A stretch of 64,000 nucleotides of DNA, from contig NC_035796.1 in assembly GCF_001653235.2 (NCBI RefSeq), positions 1,612,001 to 1,676,000 on the forward strand. Reading direction: 5' to 3'. Both the position numbers and the translations under genes were made by a program. Below, piece by piece: positions 21,006-31,008 of this stretch. The notes beneath the pieces were generated by a model. It did no database searches and was not told the DNA's origin. It worked only from the letters and a program-made list of their open reading frames with translations. This stretch comes from Pochonia chlamydosporia 170. Its lineage: Eukaryota; Ascomycota; Sordariomycetes; Hypocreales; Clavicipitaceae. Numbering within the stretch: position 1 is the first letter of the stretch; each line of letters starts with the position of its first letter.

Positions 21006-21533
21006 TCATTCTTTGCCCGCCCAGCTTTTCTCATCAAAGATCCACAACGACGGTGCCTCTCCCTCGCCTCGATACGAATAACTCAAATACAAGGCGTACC
21101 GAAACATGGCCGCCTTCAAGCCCTCCTCCGACATATCTCCAACATCACGAACCGTCACTTCCCTCGTATTACTCTCCGGTTCGTCATCCAAGCAAATTCC
21201 ACTATCAGAATCCCACTCCACTTCTTTCGGCGGTTTCCACTGTCTACCGTGAAACGCAATAAACGCAGCGAGCAAGAAACTCTGCGGAAGGGGTATATCC
21301 TCCGGGACGCTACACCGCGGAGACCAAATAGACGTGACGTTTCGCCTCCTCGCTTCACTAGCGCCCTCTTCAAGCTTCAGCATCGCGGTCTTGAGGTCCG
21401 TGAAAGATGGGATGGTCGTGAATATTTGGGGTGCGAGAATGGCGTTGAAGAGGTGGCATGTTAGGCGGGTAGAGGGCGAGGGCGGTAGATGGAGGAGGAT
21501 TTCGCGGATGATTTCAGTAGGTAGGGAGTTCAT
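21006..21533 (-). CDS. Small F-box-like protein
   Basis: A single-exon frame of 175 aa starts at the ATG at 21533. The N-terminus LPTEIIREILLHLPPS followed by TRLTCHLFNAILAP is a typical fungal F-box, which would bind Skp1 in an SCF ubiquitin ligase. The rest has no recognised substrate-binding repeat. It ends with a short region containing DSDSGICLDDEPES and YALYLSYSYRGEGEAPSLW. Short F-box proteins of this kind form large, quickly changing fungal families with unknown targets. The length is shorter than many relatives, so a missed 3' exon is possible. It is divergent from the Ssu1-type transporter gene over 817 bp. Confidence 0.7.
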   Translation of the reverse strand: MNSLPTEIIREILLHLPPSPSTRLTCHLFNAILAPQIFTTIPSFTDLKTAMLKLEEGASEARRRNVTSIWSPRCSVPEDIPLPQSFLLAAFIAFHGRQWKPPKEVEWDSDSGICLDDEPESNTREVTVRDVGDMSEEGLKAAMFRYALYLSYSYRGEGEAPSLWIFDEKSWAGKE

Positions 21534-22350
21534 TTTGGCATGTTTGGCGGATTTGGGATATGGAAGAGGGATGGGCTATATGATATTTGTTTGAGGGTCA
21601 TCAGGGTGCTTGACTCGGCTGACGGTGTTGTTCATCGCGGGATATCGCCTTGGTGGGTTAATTCACTGGCGGTGGCGGTGGGGCAGTTGGACTGACGTGA
21701 GCTTACTATGGGAATTTGGCCATTCGGGGAACAAGGGTCTGCGATTTCGGGGTCAGGGTCCGGATTGTATGGCGGGAAGAAATGGGGATTTGATTTCGTA
21801 GGGCTGATGATGATTGTGGGTGAGAGTGGCAGTGGCACGTGGGTGGTTCTTGTGACTGTGGATGAGTGTCCGGTTTCGCACTCGCATCTGGTTTTAAGTG
21901 CTGACGATTTGGAATTGTTGAAAGGTGCAGGTGGAAGTTTTACTGTACAGTGTTGTGGCTTTTGGATAAGAGATGGTTTGTTGGTGATATGTGTTTGGTG
22001 GAGGCTGGAGACAATTGGTGAGACAATTGGTGATGCAACCCTGATGGTCTCACTGTACACTGCCAAGAGATCGATTGACGCAGGAACATATTCACCACAC
22101 GTCAATGATACGATACAGAATGTAAATGTTAATGTCAACTTTGAACTGTATTCTTATTCCAGTCCGTACTCCGTACTAGCTCGTTATTCCTTGTCCTGCC
22201 CACAATGTAGTCAACCACCACATGGTGACCAAACGTTGACGTCAGAATCCAGTCAAACTAACTTTATCGCTTCAAACCTCAAACTTCACCAGAAACACTC
22301 GTCAACCCAAACATCCATCAACTAACCATTGTCCTAGAAATAATGCACAA
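21534..22350. other. Divergent intergenic region, F-box gene / transporter gene
   Basis: This 817-bp promoter region contains a TACTCCGTA motif at 22167-22175 and a palindromic TGACGTCA at 22237-22244. The plus-strand open frame at 21708-22325 lacks any recognisable protein character. Confidence 0.5.
22237..22244. promoter_or_regulatory. Palindromic CRE-like site TGACGTCA
   Basis: This perfect 8-bp CRE/ATF palindrome lies 106 bp upstream of the transporter ATG. In fungi this sequence is bound by Atf1/CREB-type bZIP factors of stress responses. Use by this gene is inference. Confidence 0.4.
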
Positions 22351-23583
22351 ATGATATACAAACTCCCCCGCGACTCCCTCACCTCCTTCACAACAGTATG
22401 CTTCCTCATCCCCCAAGGGACCGGCATCCTCGCCATCGTCCTCCACCAACTGCCCTACCAATTCCACGGCCTCGAAACAATCTCCATCATATTCTGGCTC
22501 ATCAACATCGTCCTCCTAGCCGTCTTTCTCACAATCTTCCTCGTCCGCCTGCTCACATCGCCCCTGTCCACCATAAAGTCCATCACCACCTCCACCGTTG
22601 AAACAGCATGCCTCGCCAGCATAAGCATAGCATTCATGTCCGCCATCCAGATGCTCTCCCTCGTCGTCATACCCTCCTGGGGCCACGCATGGAGTCTCCC
22701 CGTCTACATACTCTGGTGGATAAACTGCTTCCTCGCCGTCCTCGCGTGCATCGGCATCCCCAACATCTTCGTCAGTTCCATCCCCCACGAGGGCGGGTTC
22801 ACCAGAGCCCTCACGCCCGCCACACAACTCCCCCTCATAGCGGCGCTCACGTCTGCCGCCGGCGCCGGAACGCTCTGCCAGTCCGCGATGCTGAGCACCG
22901 CGCAGAAAGTGCCCATGATAGTGGTGGCCTATTTGGAGATTGGGCTGGCGCTGCCGCTGTCACTTGTATTTGATGCCCTGTATCTGGCGAGGATACTGCA
23001 GCCGTGGGGCCAGGTGACGGGGGAGAATCACGAGTTTCCGCCGGAGCAGATTTACTCGCACATGGTGCTGTGCGGGCCGTGGGGGCAGAGCAGCTTTGCG
23101 TTGCAGAGCTTGGGGAGGGCGGTGTATCAGCTGGGTGGGAAGTTGGGGGGTGAGGGCGAGGTGGTTTTGTTTGGGGATCGCGGGACGGAGACGGTTGCGT
23201 TTGCGAGCATGCTTGTTGGGCTTGTGAATTGGGGGCAGGGCACGTTTTGGTGGGCGTTTGCGGTTATCAGTATTGTGAGGGATGTGGTTGGGAGGCTGAG
23301 AAGGAGGAGGGAGGTTGCTTTTCATTTGCCTTCGTGGGCGATGGTGTTTCCGTGGGTGAGTGTTTGATGCTGGTTGGGATTTGACTTATGCTAATGGGTC
23401 TAGGGAGTTTATTCGAATTCGGCGATCCAGCTGGGTCAGATATTGCCATCTGCTGCGTTTAAGATTTGGTCTACGGTGTTGGTGGTTTGTTTGGTGGTGA
23501 TATGGCTTGGATGTTCGGGGTTTACATTGTATAATTTGGTTGTTCGGAGGAGACGGAGGACGAACGATCGCAGGAGCAGGTAG
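22351..23583 (+). CDS. Ssu1-type sulfite efflux pump / TDT-family dicarboxylate transporter
   Basis: Exons are 22351-23355 and 23404-23583, with a 48-nt intron and phase-0 junction (FPW then GVYSNSA), for 394 aa. The protein is almost all hydrophobic with about ten transmembrane helices, as in the tellurite-resistance/dicarboxylate transporter fold. The start region QGTGILAIVLHQLPYQF corresponds to the family signature MGTGI-x-S-x-LLHNLPY, and WWIN and GWGQ-like motifs follow. The short Arg-rich tail after the last helix (VVRRRRRTNDRRSR) is probably cytosolic. Fungal members export sulfite (Ssu1) or move malate (Mae1). The LPY context and length favour Ssu1, but the substrate cannot be fixed from sequence. 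In keratin-degrading and insect-associated fungi, Ssu1 pumps help dispose of sulfite made from cysteine. Confidence 0.85.
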
Positions 23584-23677
23584 ATATGACGATGGTCTAA
23601 TGTCTAATCTAATACGTAAATTTAGAATCTCATTTTTGATATACCTCTCCAACCATCAGCAACATACTTTCACCCCT

Positions 23678-24319
23678 TCACCGGCATACCACCGCAAAAC
23701 CATCCTCAGCCGTCTCATCCCTCCACCACTTCTGCATCAAGACAATTCTCTCCGTCCTCTCCGTAGCCAACCTCCTCCCCTCCTCCGTCTTCATCATCCC
23801 CTCCAACCGCACCAACTTCTCCTCAAAATGCTCCATCGTGTTCCCCATATCCCTATTCTTCGCACCCCCAAACGCAAACGCCCTGCCTATCCCAACCGCC
23901 CCAATGGCATCCAGCCGGTCCGCGTCCTGCACGACCGCCAGCTCGGGATGCTCCTCCACCAGCTTGACCACCCTGCCCGGGTCCCTCACCTCGCTGGAGT
24001 AACTGACGCCCAGACAAATGGCCTGCACCTTTTCGGCGAGCGGCGCAGAGGCGCCAAAGGAGCGGAGCACGTCGAAGACGAGGCGGGTCGAGTCCTCGCC
24101 TGGCTTGAGGTACTTCTTGTCGCCGACGTCGTGGAGGAGTGCGGACAGGGTGACGATGCCGGCGGATGTGGAGGGGAGGGTGGACTGGATGTGTTTGGCG
24201 AGGCGGAGGACGCGCTGGATGTGGTTGAAGTCGTGGGAGGGGTCGTAGTTTGCCATGTAGGATTCCACGTAGGCTGTTACTTTGGCGATTAGGGCGTCGT
24301 CGATGGTGAAGTCGGCCAT
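23678..24319 (-). CDS. HD-domain phosphohydrolase (YedJ-like)
   Basis: A single-exon protein of 213 aa. Metal-binding motifs of the HD superfamily are present: H29 and H33 in SHDFNHIQRVLRLA, H63-D64 in ALLHDVGD, and the later aspartate in VQDADRLDAIGAVGIGRAF. This spacing matches small bacterial-type HD hydrolases such as YedJ, which fungi also carry. Members hydrolyse phosphate esters or nucleotides, but the fungal substrate is not established. No signal peptide is visible, so it is probably cytosolic. The 3' end lies only 94 bp from the end of the transporter gene on the opposite strand. Confidence 0.9.
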   Translation of the reverse strand: MADFTIDDALIAKVTAYVESYMANYDPSHDFNHIQRVLRLAKHIQSTLPSTSAGIVTLSALLHDVGDKKYLKPGEDSTRLVFDVLRSFGASAPLAEKVQAICLGVSYSSEVRDPGRVVKLVEEHPELAVVQDADRLDAIGAVGIGRAFAFGGAKNRDMGNTMEHFEEKLVRLEGMMKTEEGRRLATERTERIVLMQKWWRDETAEDGFAVVCR

Positions 24320-25507
24320 TGTGGTTGTGCTGCCACTGGTGTGGGTGGATGTTGACTCGATGATGGAGATTGATTAAGAGACGATGGGAATTCCACGTAG
24401 GATGAAGAGGTTACCCAGTTTGTATATATCGGCCAATCTGACAGTCGGATTTCTAATCAATACCGCAACAATGCCATTTTAGCTGCGAAAAGTGAGTAAA
24501 ACCCCACAGATGGTCTCTTCGTAGCGTGCATGATTCGGACATGGTCGCCTTTTTTGGCGATGGAAGCGCGTTGAGGGGAAATTTTGTGGACACGACGCGA
24601 CGGGTGTTCACGTGGTCAACTACCAACTCAAACATCCAGAGTAGAGTATGGCAGCGTGTCTTTTTGCATTTTCTGTCGGGTGATTTCTCAATGGATGTGT
24701 CAACGGATTGGGACAATCAATTGGTGGCTGTAGCAAATAATTGTTTTAACAGCGCCGCTGATTGAATCGTGGTGCACACAGTCTCGACTCTCCACGCCAC
24801 ACGTTCACGGCAGGTGTATCGCAAGATAGTTACGGAATTGAGAGATTGAGGGCAAAGAATTTGAATTGAATGATATCTACTTGACTGACTATCCAGGGAC
24901 AAGAGGAAAACATGACTCCTTTTGTAGACTGATTTGAGTTGCTGATATCAAGGAAAGGTCAGAAATGGAAGGTTGAGACGAAATGGTCAGATGTGACGAA
25001 AAGGGAAAGGTCAAAGCGGCTCTCATTGACAATCAATCTATCGCAGATGCTATGGATACCAGTTGTCAGGTGAGTGAATTAATTAATTGAATTGACTCCC
25101 CGGAGAGAGTTCCTTTTTATAGCAGCTTATGCACCAAGGTTTTGGTCTTATTTTCTAGCCTAAATAGCTAGCACTAACTGCCTCTCTTTTTGTATACATT
25201 GCATGCTTATAGATTAAAGAAATTGGAATTAAAAATAGAGTATTGTTAATTGTAGGTAAGGTATTCTACTCGCTTGTGTTCTACTTGCTTATAGAGTATA
25301 TATCTACTTTTTTTTTTTTTTAAAATTTTCCAAGTTTTTTTTGTCTTTTCTCTCTGTTAAAGCGAACTGAATCAAATCAAATGGAAAGAAAGAAGGAAAA
25401 GAAATTCAGGCAAGAGCACTTTAACCCGGGGGGGAAAAGAGCGACAGCAAGCTTAATACATCCTCTGCGGGCGAAAAGAAATACAGGCGGAAACAGGTCT
25501 GGTCCAA
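24320..25507. other. Intergenic region
   Basis: This holds the promoter of the HD-hydrolase gene and the 3' flank of the secreted-protein gene. It is increasingly A/T-rich towards 25000-25450, with a run of T at about 25308-25321 and AATTAATTAATTGAATTGA at about 25077. No gene is supported. Confidence 0.5.
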
Positions 25508-26563
25508 CTAAGCCTTAGGAGCAGTCCCAGCCTCAGCCTGGGCCGCCTTAAGCCAGGGAGGTGGGTTGGAGGCATTATAGGTCGTACCTGCAGCCGCGCC
25601 GCCTTCTTGGCGCCTAGCAGACTGCTTGGTAGGGAATACAGTTGCTGGAATCGACTCGGCCATCAGAGGCACAAAGCCGCGCGCGTCGCGAAGCATCCTG
25701 ACCGCAGGAGCTACGGAAGTGCCGCTAGGGCCGGACAACGGGCGGTAGAGGAACACAGCGCCGCAGCTAAGGAAGAAGGTGTGCCCTCCCGGGGTGTTTT
25801 CGTCCAGCACCTCAGCGCTCGCCGCAGCGGTGCTGCTAGGATCAAACGGAGACACGGACTTGTCCTCTTGGCCCTCAAAGTGAGCCTTAGTGTCGGACTT
25901 CAGCTCACAACTGCGGTCGTACTCGACGGCCAGCCGAGCTGCGAACATGGCCACCGTGGCGCGCGTCATGCTCTCCATCATTTTCTGGCCGGCGGAGCCC
26001 AGGCAGACGATGCCGGCCCCGGACTCCTCGGGCTGGGGGCTGGCGTCGACGGCGAACTTGCAGGGACCCTCGCTGCGACGGGGGATGTTGGTGACGGCCA
26101 CGTCGAACTGGCCAACGGGTACCTGCGGAGCAGCTTGAGTCTCGCCGGCGCGCCTGAAGAGGCTAGGGTTGGAGGCGAAGATGGAGGCTGCGGCGCTGCC
26201 ACCCTGGAGCGCGTCGGGCATGTTCATATCCTCGGCGGCTCGCTTCTTCTTGTTGTCTTTAGACGGCTCCGCGTCGTCCGGCTCTGGTACTGTGATTTCC
26301 TCCGCGCTGGGAACGATGCCCATGTCGACCGGCTTTGCATTGGCGCGTTTCTCCGCCGCCTCGCGCAGCCTGCGCAGGTGGCATGAGTACTGGCACTGGT
26401 CGTCACGGGCGGAAACGACGCCGCGGCGGGTGAAGGGCGCAGGAACCTTGCTGCAGTCCGCATTGTCACACCAACCCTTGGGCCGTCCCAGGTGTGGCGT
26501 GCCCGTGGCCAGGCCGGTGAGAGTTCCGGCTGCCATGAGGGCCATTACTAAAGAAGGCTGCAT
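25508..26563 (-). CDS. Secreted protein of unknown family with dibasic processing sites
   Basis: The ATG at 26563 gives 351 aa starting with a clear signal peptide (MQPSLVMALMAAGTLTGLATG). The longer open frame up to 26659 only adds a hydrophilic, leader-like extension. The N-terminal part has a cysteine cluster WCDNADC and CQYSCHLRRL. Next comes an acidic/basic linker with dibasic and tribasic sites (KKKR, FRR, PRR) where Kex2 could cut. A C-terminal part follows with CKFAVDASP, GIVCLGSAGQ and FFLSCGAVFLYRP, ending in a Pro/Ala-rich tail. I recognise no family. The GC-rich coding part sits in A/T-rich flanks. A TATATAAA box at 26792-26799 lies about 230 bp upstream of the ATG. An effector or wall role is possible but not shown. 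Confidence 0.72.
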   Translation of the reverse strand: MQPSLVMALMAAGTLTGLATGTPHLGRPKGWCDNADCSKVPAPFTRRGVVSARDDQCQYSCHLRRLREAAEKRANAKPVDMGIVPSAEEITVPEPDDAEPSKDNKKKRAAEDMNMPDALQGGSAAASIFASNPSLFRRAGETQAAPQVPVGQFDVAVTNIPRRSEGPCKFAVDASPQPEESGAGIVCLGSAGQKMMESMTRATVAMFAARLAVEYDRSCELKSDTKAHFEGQEDKSVSPFDPSSTAAASAEVLDENTPGGHTFFLSCGAVFLYRPLSGPSGTSVAPAVRMLRDARGFVPLMAESIPATVFPTKQSARRQEGGAAAGTTYNASNPPPWLKAAQAEAGTAPKA

Positions 26564-28928
26564 TTTGAGCGATTGTTTTGCACGAATATGAAGCTTGGTG
26601 ATGAGTGGATAACGACGTGGACTCGATGTAGAGGAGGACTGATCCAGTAACTGGCACAACAGAGGTTAAGCTTCGAGATTGCTTTTTCGCGAGTTGTAAA
26701 CGAGTGTGGTGGTGTCTGTCTTCACAGAGTGATGAGAAGAAGCAGAAGCTAGTAAAAGAATGAATGTAATGGTTTGCTTGGTTTTTTTTTTTATATAAAG
26801 TGCAGCAAACCTGTGTCTATATATACATAGTGACAATAGCACTGCCTTAGAGATAGCATGATATGTGCCTAATCACTAATGCATCGGTTCAGAGAACTTG
26901 ACTTGCTCGAGAATACCTTATTGCTTGGCATGGTTACTCCGAGATAGCACATTTTAGCATACGTTATGCGTCCAAGCTTGCTTGGCTTAGTTGCAATATG
27001 TTTTTGCCAATTTTATAGGGTGCTACACTATGCAAGGAAAACAAGTTATAGCCGCCAGCTACAGCTAGGGCGAACGGCCCTTGGAGTTTCTTTATTGGAG
27101 TCCAAGTTGAATTGCATGTAGACTCGCATCGCAAGAGTCGCCCTCTCGCGTCTACGCTGAGGGAGAGCCTACACTGTGACGGAGTTGCTCGTACTCCTGG
27201 CGCAAGCGGCAAGCCCATTTGCTTACTAGTGCTGGTGCAATATAGGCAGCCACCTGTCAATCTATTAAGCTTTACATAACATTAAAAGCATATAGCATTA
27301 CACAAGGGCTTGGCTATAAGTTTGAAAGAGTCGTGCAAAGCGACTGCCACACTTGGCTGAATCAAATGGCCGTATTGATGACTCAGGTAACTCGGCCCAT
27401 TGTTGCTGAATAATTGTCTTTCACGCGTACACACATACAAAGAGTACGGTAATACCTTGGATACGTCGTATACAGACCTTTGATGCGTCAGCCAAGGGGC
27501 CCCCTGTCCGCGTGTTATATAATGTTTATTATAAACTGGTCCACGGGCAAGGCAGGGGTACCAGACCAACCGGACCACCAAATGAAGTCTCTTATGCATA
27601 CTATACATGTGGCTTTAGAGGTAAAAAGAAGATGGGTCCTATTTGGCATGAAAAGCTAGCTTATGCGAAATTATAGAAATGCCCAAGGACAATGCCAACT
27701 TGGCATGTGCGGCAGTAATTGGACTTATCACGCAATTTATAACAAGACACAGCGGCGACGAGACTACACCTGCGTCCTGTTGAGCTGTGGCATTAGACGG
27801 CGACAACCAGCCTTTTAGACTCTTGGCAAAATGGACCGGGATGAGTTCTTGGTGCGATCTCAAGAGCGTCAAATCTAATATTCTTTCCTTGGCTAAGTAA
27901 TCGGTGATGCTGTCTATCTGGCTTCAGGATTACGGGATCACAATTAGATCTTGGGCAATTGCTGTATCCCCCTAGGGCTTATGTTACAGTTTCTTAGAGC
28001 AAAGAGAGTGAAGTCATATAAGCTGGTTAATTTCTGACTTGGCCCAACTATAAACAACTATGGTATAGAATGAGAAGAAGGACTAATATGATGCTTTGGG
28101 ACTTTATGATTGCTAGCGCAGTAAATGTCCCTGAACATCATATGGATAGAGCTATAGTTACAAGAATATTTGTGTCTTATTGCCTTATAAGAACAGAAAT
28201 GATACAGTAACAGAGGCTGGCTGCCAGTCGGGCCGCAAAACCACGTCGCCGCATGCGCAAGTCGAGGCTTCATGGCTAGGTGGTGGGAATTACTCGTCGA
28301 GGTTCATCCATTCAGGCTCCAGGATGCATTGGGCTTCACCTCTTACTTTCCTCAACATACTAGGGCCTACATTTCACGCTGTTGAACAATAGGTTCTGGA
28401 TAAAGCCAATTCCGTAAAGATTGCTGACAAACGGGACACTCGACAGCAAGAGTACTATTCCCATTCGAAGCTGTAGCAAGACGAGGTGTCAACGGGAGCC
28501 GCTAGACCTCTGATGTCCGATGACAGATGACCTCAAACATCCGACTGACCCCAGGGCCGCCAAAAGAAGGCCCTAAATACAGGTTGGAGTCGCTCCTGTC
28601 GATAAGATGAAACAATCTTAATGGACATGCTCAAATAAGGTGACTTGGAGACAACCAATATGTAGGAAACACCATCATGAACGGGGTATGATTACGCCTC
28701 GCTCTTTGGAAAGACAGTTCGAGCTACCACTACAAACCGATTGAGCAGCTTTTGCCAATGACGTCACGTAAAAATACATCAGGCTCATCAGCATGGGACC
28801 ACAGTTGTAGATTCAAGTCTGCATTGATAGTAAAATCTAACTAATAGCGTACCTAGTAGTTTTACCTGGAACAGACTGTCATCTATTTTATATCAATACC
28901 GTCTTGAGCGACCGCAGCTGTGAAATAT
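26564..28928. other. Gene-poor A/T-rich region
   Basis: Besides the promoter of the secreted-protein gene (TATA at 26792-26799) I find no supported gene. A TGACGTCA palindrome lies at 28759-28766. A short GC-richer block at 27050-27260 translates to transposase-like fragments on the minus strand, but too little is left to name it. Confidence 0.4.
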
Positions 28929-29402
28929 CTAGGCGTAGCACACGCATTGGAATGGGTTGGTATAATAACCACAGTAAGGGTACGGATCGCAGCAATAGTA
29001 TCCGCCGCAAGGAGAGCCACACCAGTAGCAGGCTATGATTCATCGTTAGTTGTGCTCGAAGACGAAAAGTTGTATATTTCTTACAATCTGCAATTACAGA
29101 GTCCTTGGAGGCTGCGTGAGCTTTGACAAGCTGCTTGTCGGATGGAACAGACTTGAATTCTAGTAGACCATTAGCAAAGAAACATATCACAAAAAAAAAT
29201 GACCGCCAGGTCATTCCAGCAAAGGGGAATGCTCCGCTGACGCAGAGAGATAGTACAGATTATATTCCGTTCACAAAACAGCTGGCTAGAATGGCAAGGC
29301 TGGTTGCATACCTTTCACCTCCTTTCCTGCGTCTGGTGCTGGAGCGGCCAGGACCTGAAGAGATTGGGCAACGAGGCCGAGAACAAGAAACTTGGTCTGC
29401 AT
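28929..29402 (-). CDS. Small secreted eight-cysteine protein (three exons)
   Basis: Exons are 29402-29312, 29159-29085 and 29032-28929, giving 89 aa; phases 1 and 1 join exactly. The protein has a signal peptide (MQTKFLVLGLVAQSLQVLAA), a hydrophilic propeptide-like part of about 35 residues, and then a tight Tyr/Gly-rich cysteine domain. Cysteines at 57, 60, 64, 69, 70, 76, 85 and 87 form C-x2-C-x3-C-x4-CC-x5-C-x8-C-x-C. Intron 2 (52 nt) is ordinary. Intron 1 (152 nt) is long because it holds a dispersed repeat. A TATATAAA box on the minus strand at 29478-29485 lies 76 bp upstream of the ATG. I recognise no family. It is probably an extracellular disulfide-rich effector, antimicrobial or wall peptide (inference). 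No other exon model with a signal peptide was found. Confidence 0.68.
29179..29270. repeat. Dispersed repeat inside intron 1, related copy at 44931-45020
   Basis: About 90 bp are clearly similar to 44931-45020. The best-kept parts are GACCGC-y-AGGTCATT and GCAGAGAGATAGT. The copy here contains a 7-bp inverted repeat AATGACC-gcca-GGTCATT at 29198-29215. Its length accounts for the excess length of the intron, as if a small element had inserted. Confidence 0.6.
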
Positions 29403-31008
29403 TGTAGAAGGAAATATTGTTTGAATGAACTTATTGATGAGTGCTTGATGATGAAAAGTTGAGTGCCCTTCTCACATTTATATACTTATTCGGAAGGGCA
29501 GAGCCTCACTTTCACACTTGACTTTACATCTCCAACTTCATTGATTAATACGATAATACGAAAGTACGATGAAATACGTTTATGTTGTCATGATGATTTC
29601 GGAAGTAGTCTGACCAACAACTATAATACGACATACCTGAGACATTTCTGAGCCGAAGCATCATAATTGGTGGACGCATCTCTAATAGCCGTTTCCCGTG
29701 TCGATCATTTCATCGGACCCTCGCCTCGCTGCTATAGGGAGACAACTACCTACGTGCTTACCTTGCATAACGCTCCCAACCTTATGGCCGGCAGTGGAAA
29801 ACTGATCTCCAGCGTTGCATTTCAGCTGATAAGGCTGAGCTCTCAAGCCGACTAGGCACAGGTTCCTCTGCATCTGATTGAACATTTTGGGTAACAGTTG
29901 TCTCTCGTTTCTCGCTTTCGGTCGGTTTCCATGTCGCTTACGAGTTGTACAGTGTTCAGGTAGATATAGGAAGCGTAATAGCCCAAATTGGCTTCAACAG
30001 TGAGGAGTTCAAATAATGCTAGCAACAAGCGAAGCTGACTCTGAATTACTTCCTAATTGGACTAAGGAAGTGATCGGTGGGGTCTTTGCCTCACTTTCAA
30101 TACTACTTCATCCTCACTTGGGTAGCTATGCATACGGTCTCATGTACAGAAGAGAGAGCACGAAGGGTCGTATTTTGAAAGAGAGTGTCTTGGATGATTG
30201 GATATTGTATGAGTTGGCGTCTCATCAGATAGAGTAAGGTCTTTGAGGCAGTATTAGCATGACGAGATTGTGCCTCATGGTCGACTTGATCAGGCTATAA
30301 ATAGGTTTGTTTACGTGAGGTGACCTGCTAACAGACCGGACGTCCTATGCCTAAGTCTGTAACAAAGTCTCCTGAATTAGCGGACCAACTTGGTTCGTAT
30401 GAAGGGATTGGAATGAATGACTTTGAGTTCTGTGTGGGCTTCTTTTCACATGCATGGCTGGCACTTGACGCGGAAAGTGCTGGGACCACAACATCCTATT
30501 GTTACCAGGTTCTGGATGCTCCGAAGCTCTCAAGGCTGACTTGGAGACGTTGGAATCCGACACGTCCGGCTCCAAGTGTACGCGCGTCGTCTATATGAAA
30601 GGGCGTAGGACTAAATCCACATGTCCCGGTTCCTCGTTCAAGGTTGTCAATCCTGTAAGATGCGGAGTGTACTACCATGAGCTGATTTCGTCTTTCCAGT
30701 TCATGGAGCGCAATTGTTGGGTGTTTAAGACGAACTACCCATAACTCCTGTATCATTACCTTCTGTGGACGAACCGTCTCCTAACAAGTCAGGTGTTAGC
30801 GTCATTGAAAATCAATCTTTGTGAACTATTCAATACGTTGAGAAATCCCGGTCATAGTCTGTAGAGAATTCAAGCACTTAGGTATACAATACTAACAATT
30901 ACGTCAAATGACGGCCTGCACAGTCCCGTAAAGTCAAACTTCTTCATAATATTCATTACTCATTGATTCCCCCGCCCAATTTCTCCTTCATTCCCACCTA
31001 GAAGTCAC
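29403..31008. other. Intergenic region between small-secreted-protein gene and CFEM receptor gene
   Basis: The first 100 bp are the TATA promoter of the minus-strand secreted gene. At 30509-30744 the plus strand encodes a coherent-looking piece (TLESDTSGSKCTRVVYMKG, then CPGSSFKVVNPVRCGVYY) preceded by a TTACCAG acceptor. It may be an exon of a decayed cysteine-containing protein, but I cannot complete it. Confidence 0.4.

Noticed and set aside
27050..27260. Transposase-like fragment on the minus strand
   Set aside because: Only short helical pieces such as KWACRLRQEYEQLR are readable; no catalytic motif or terminal repeats were found.
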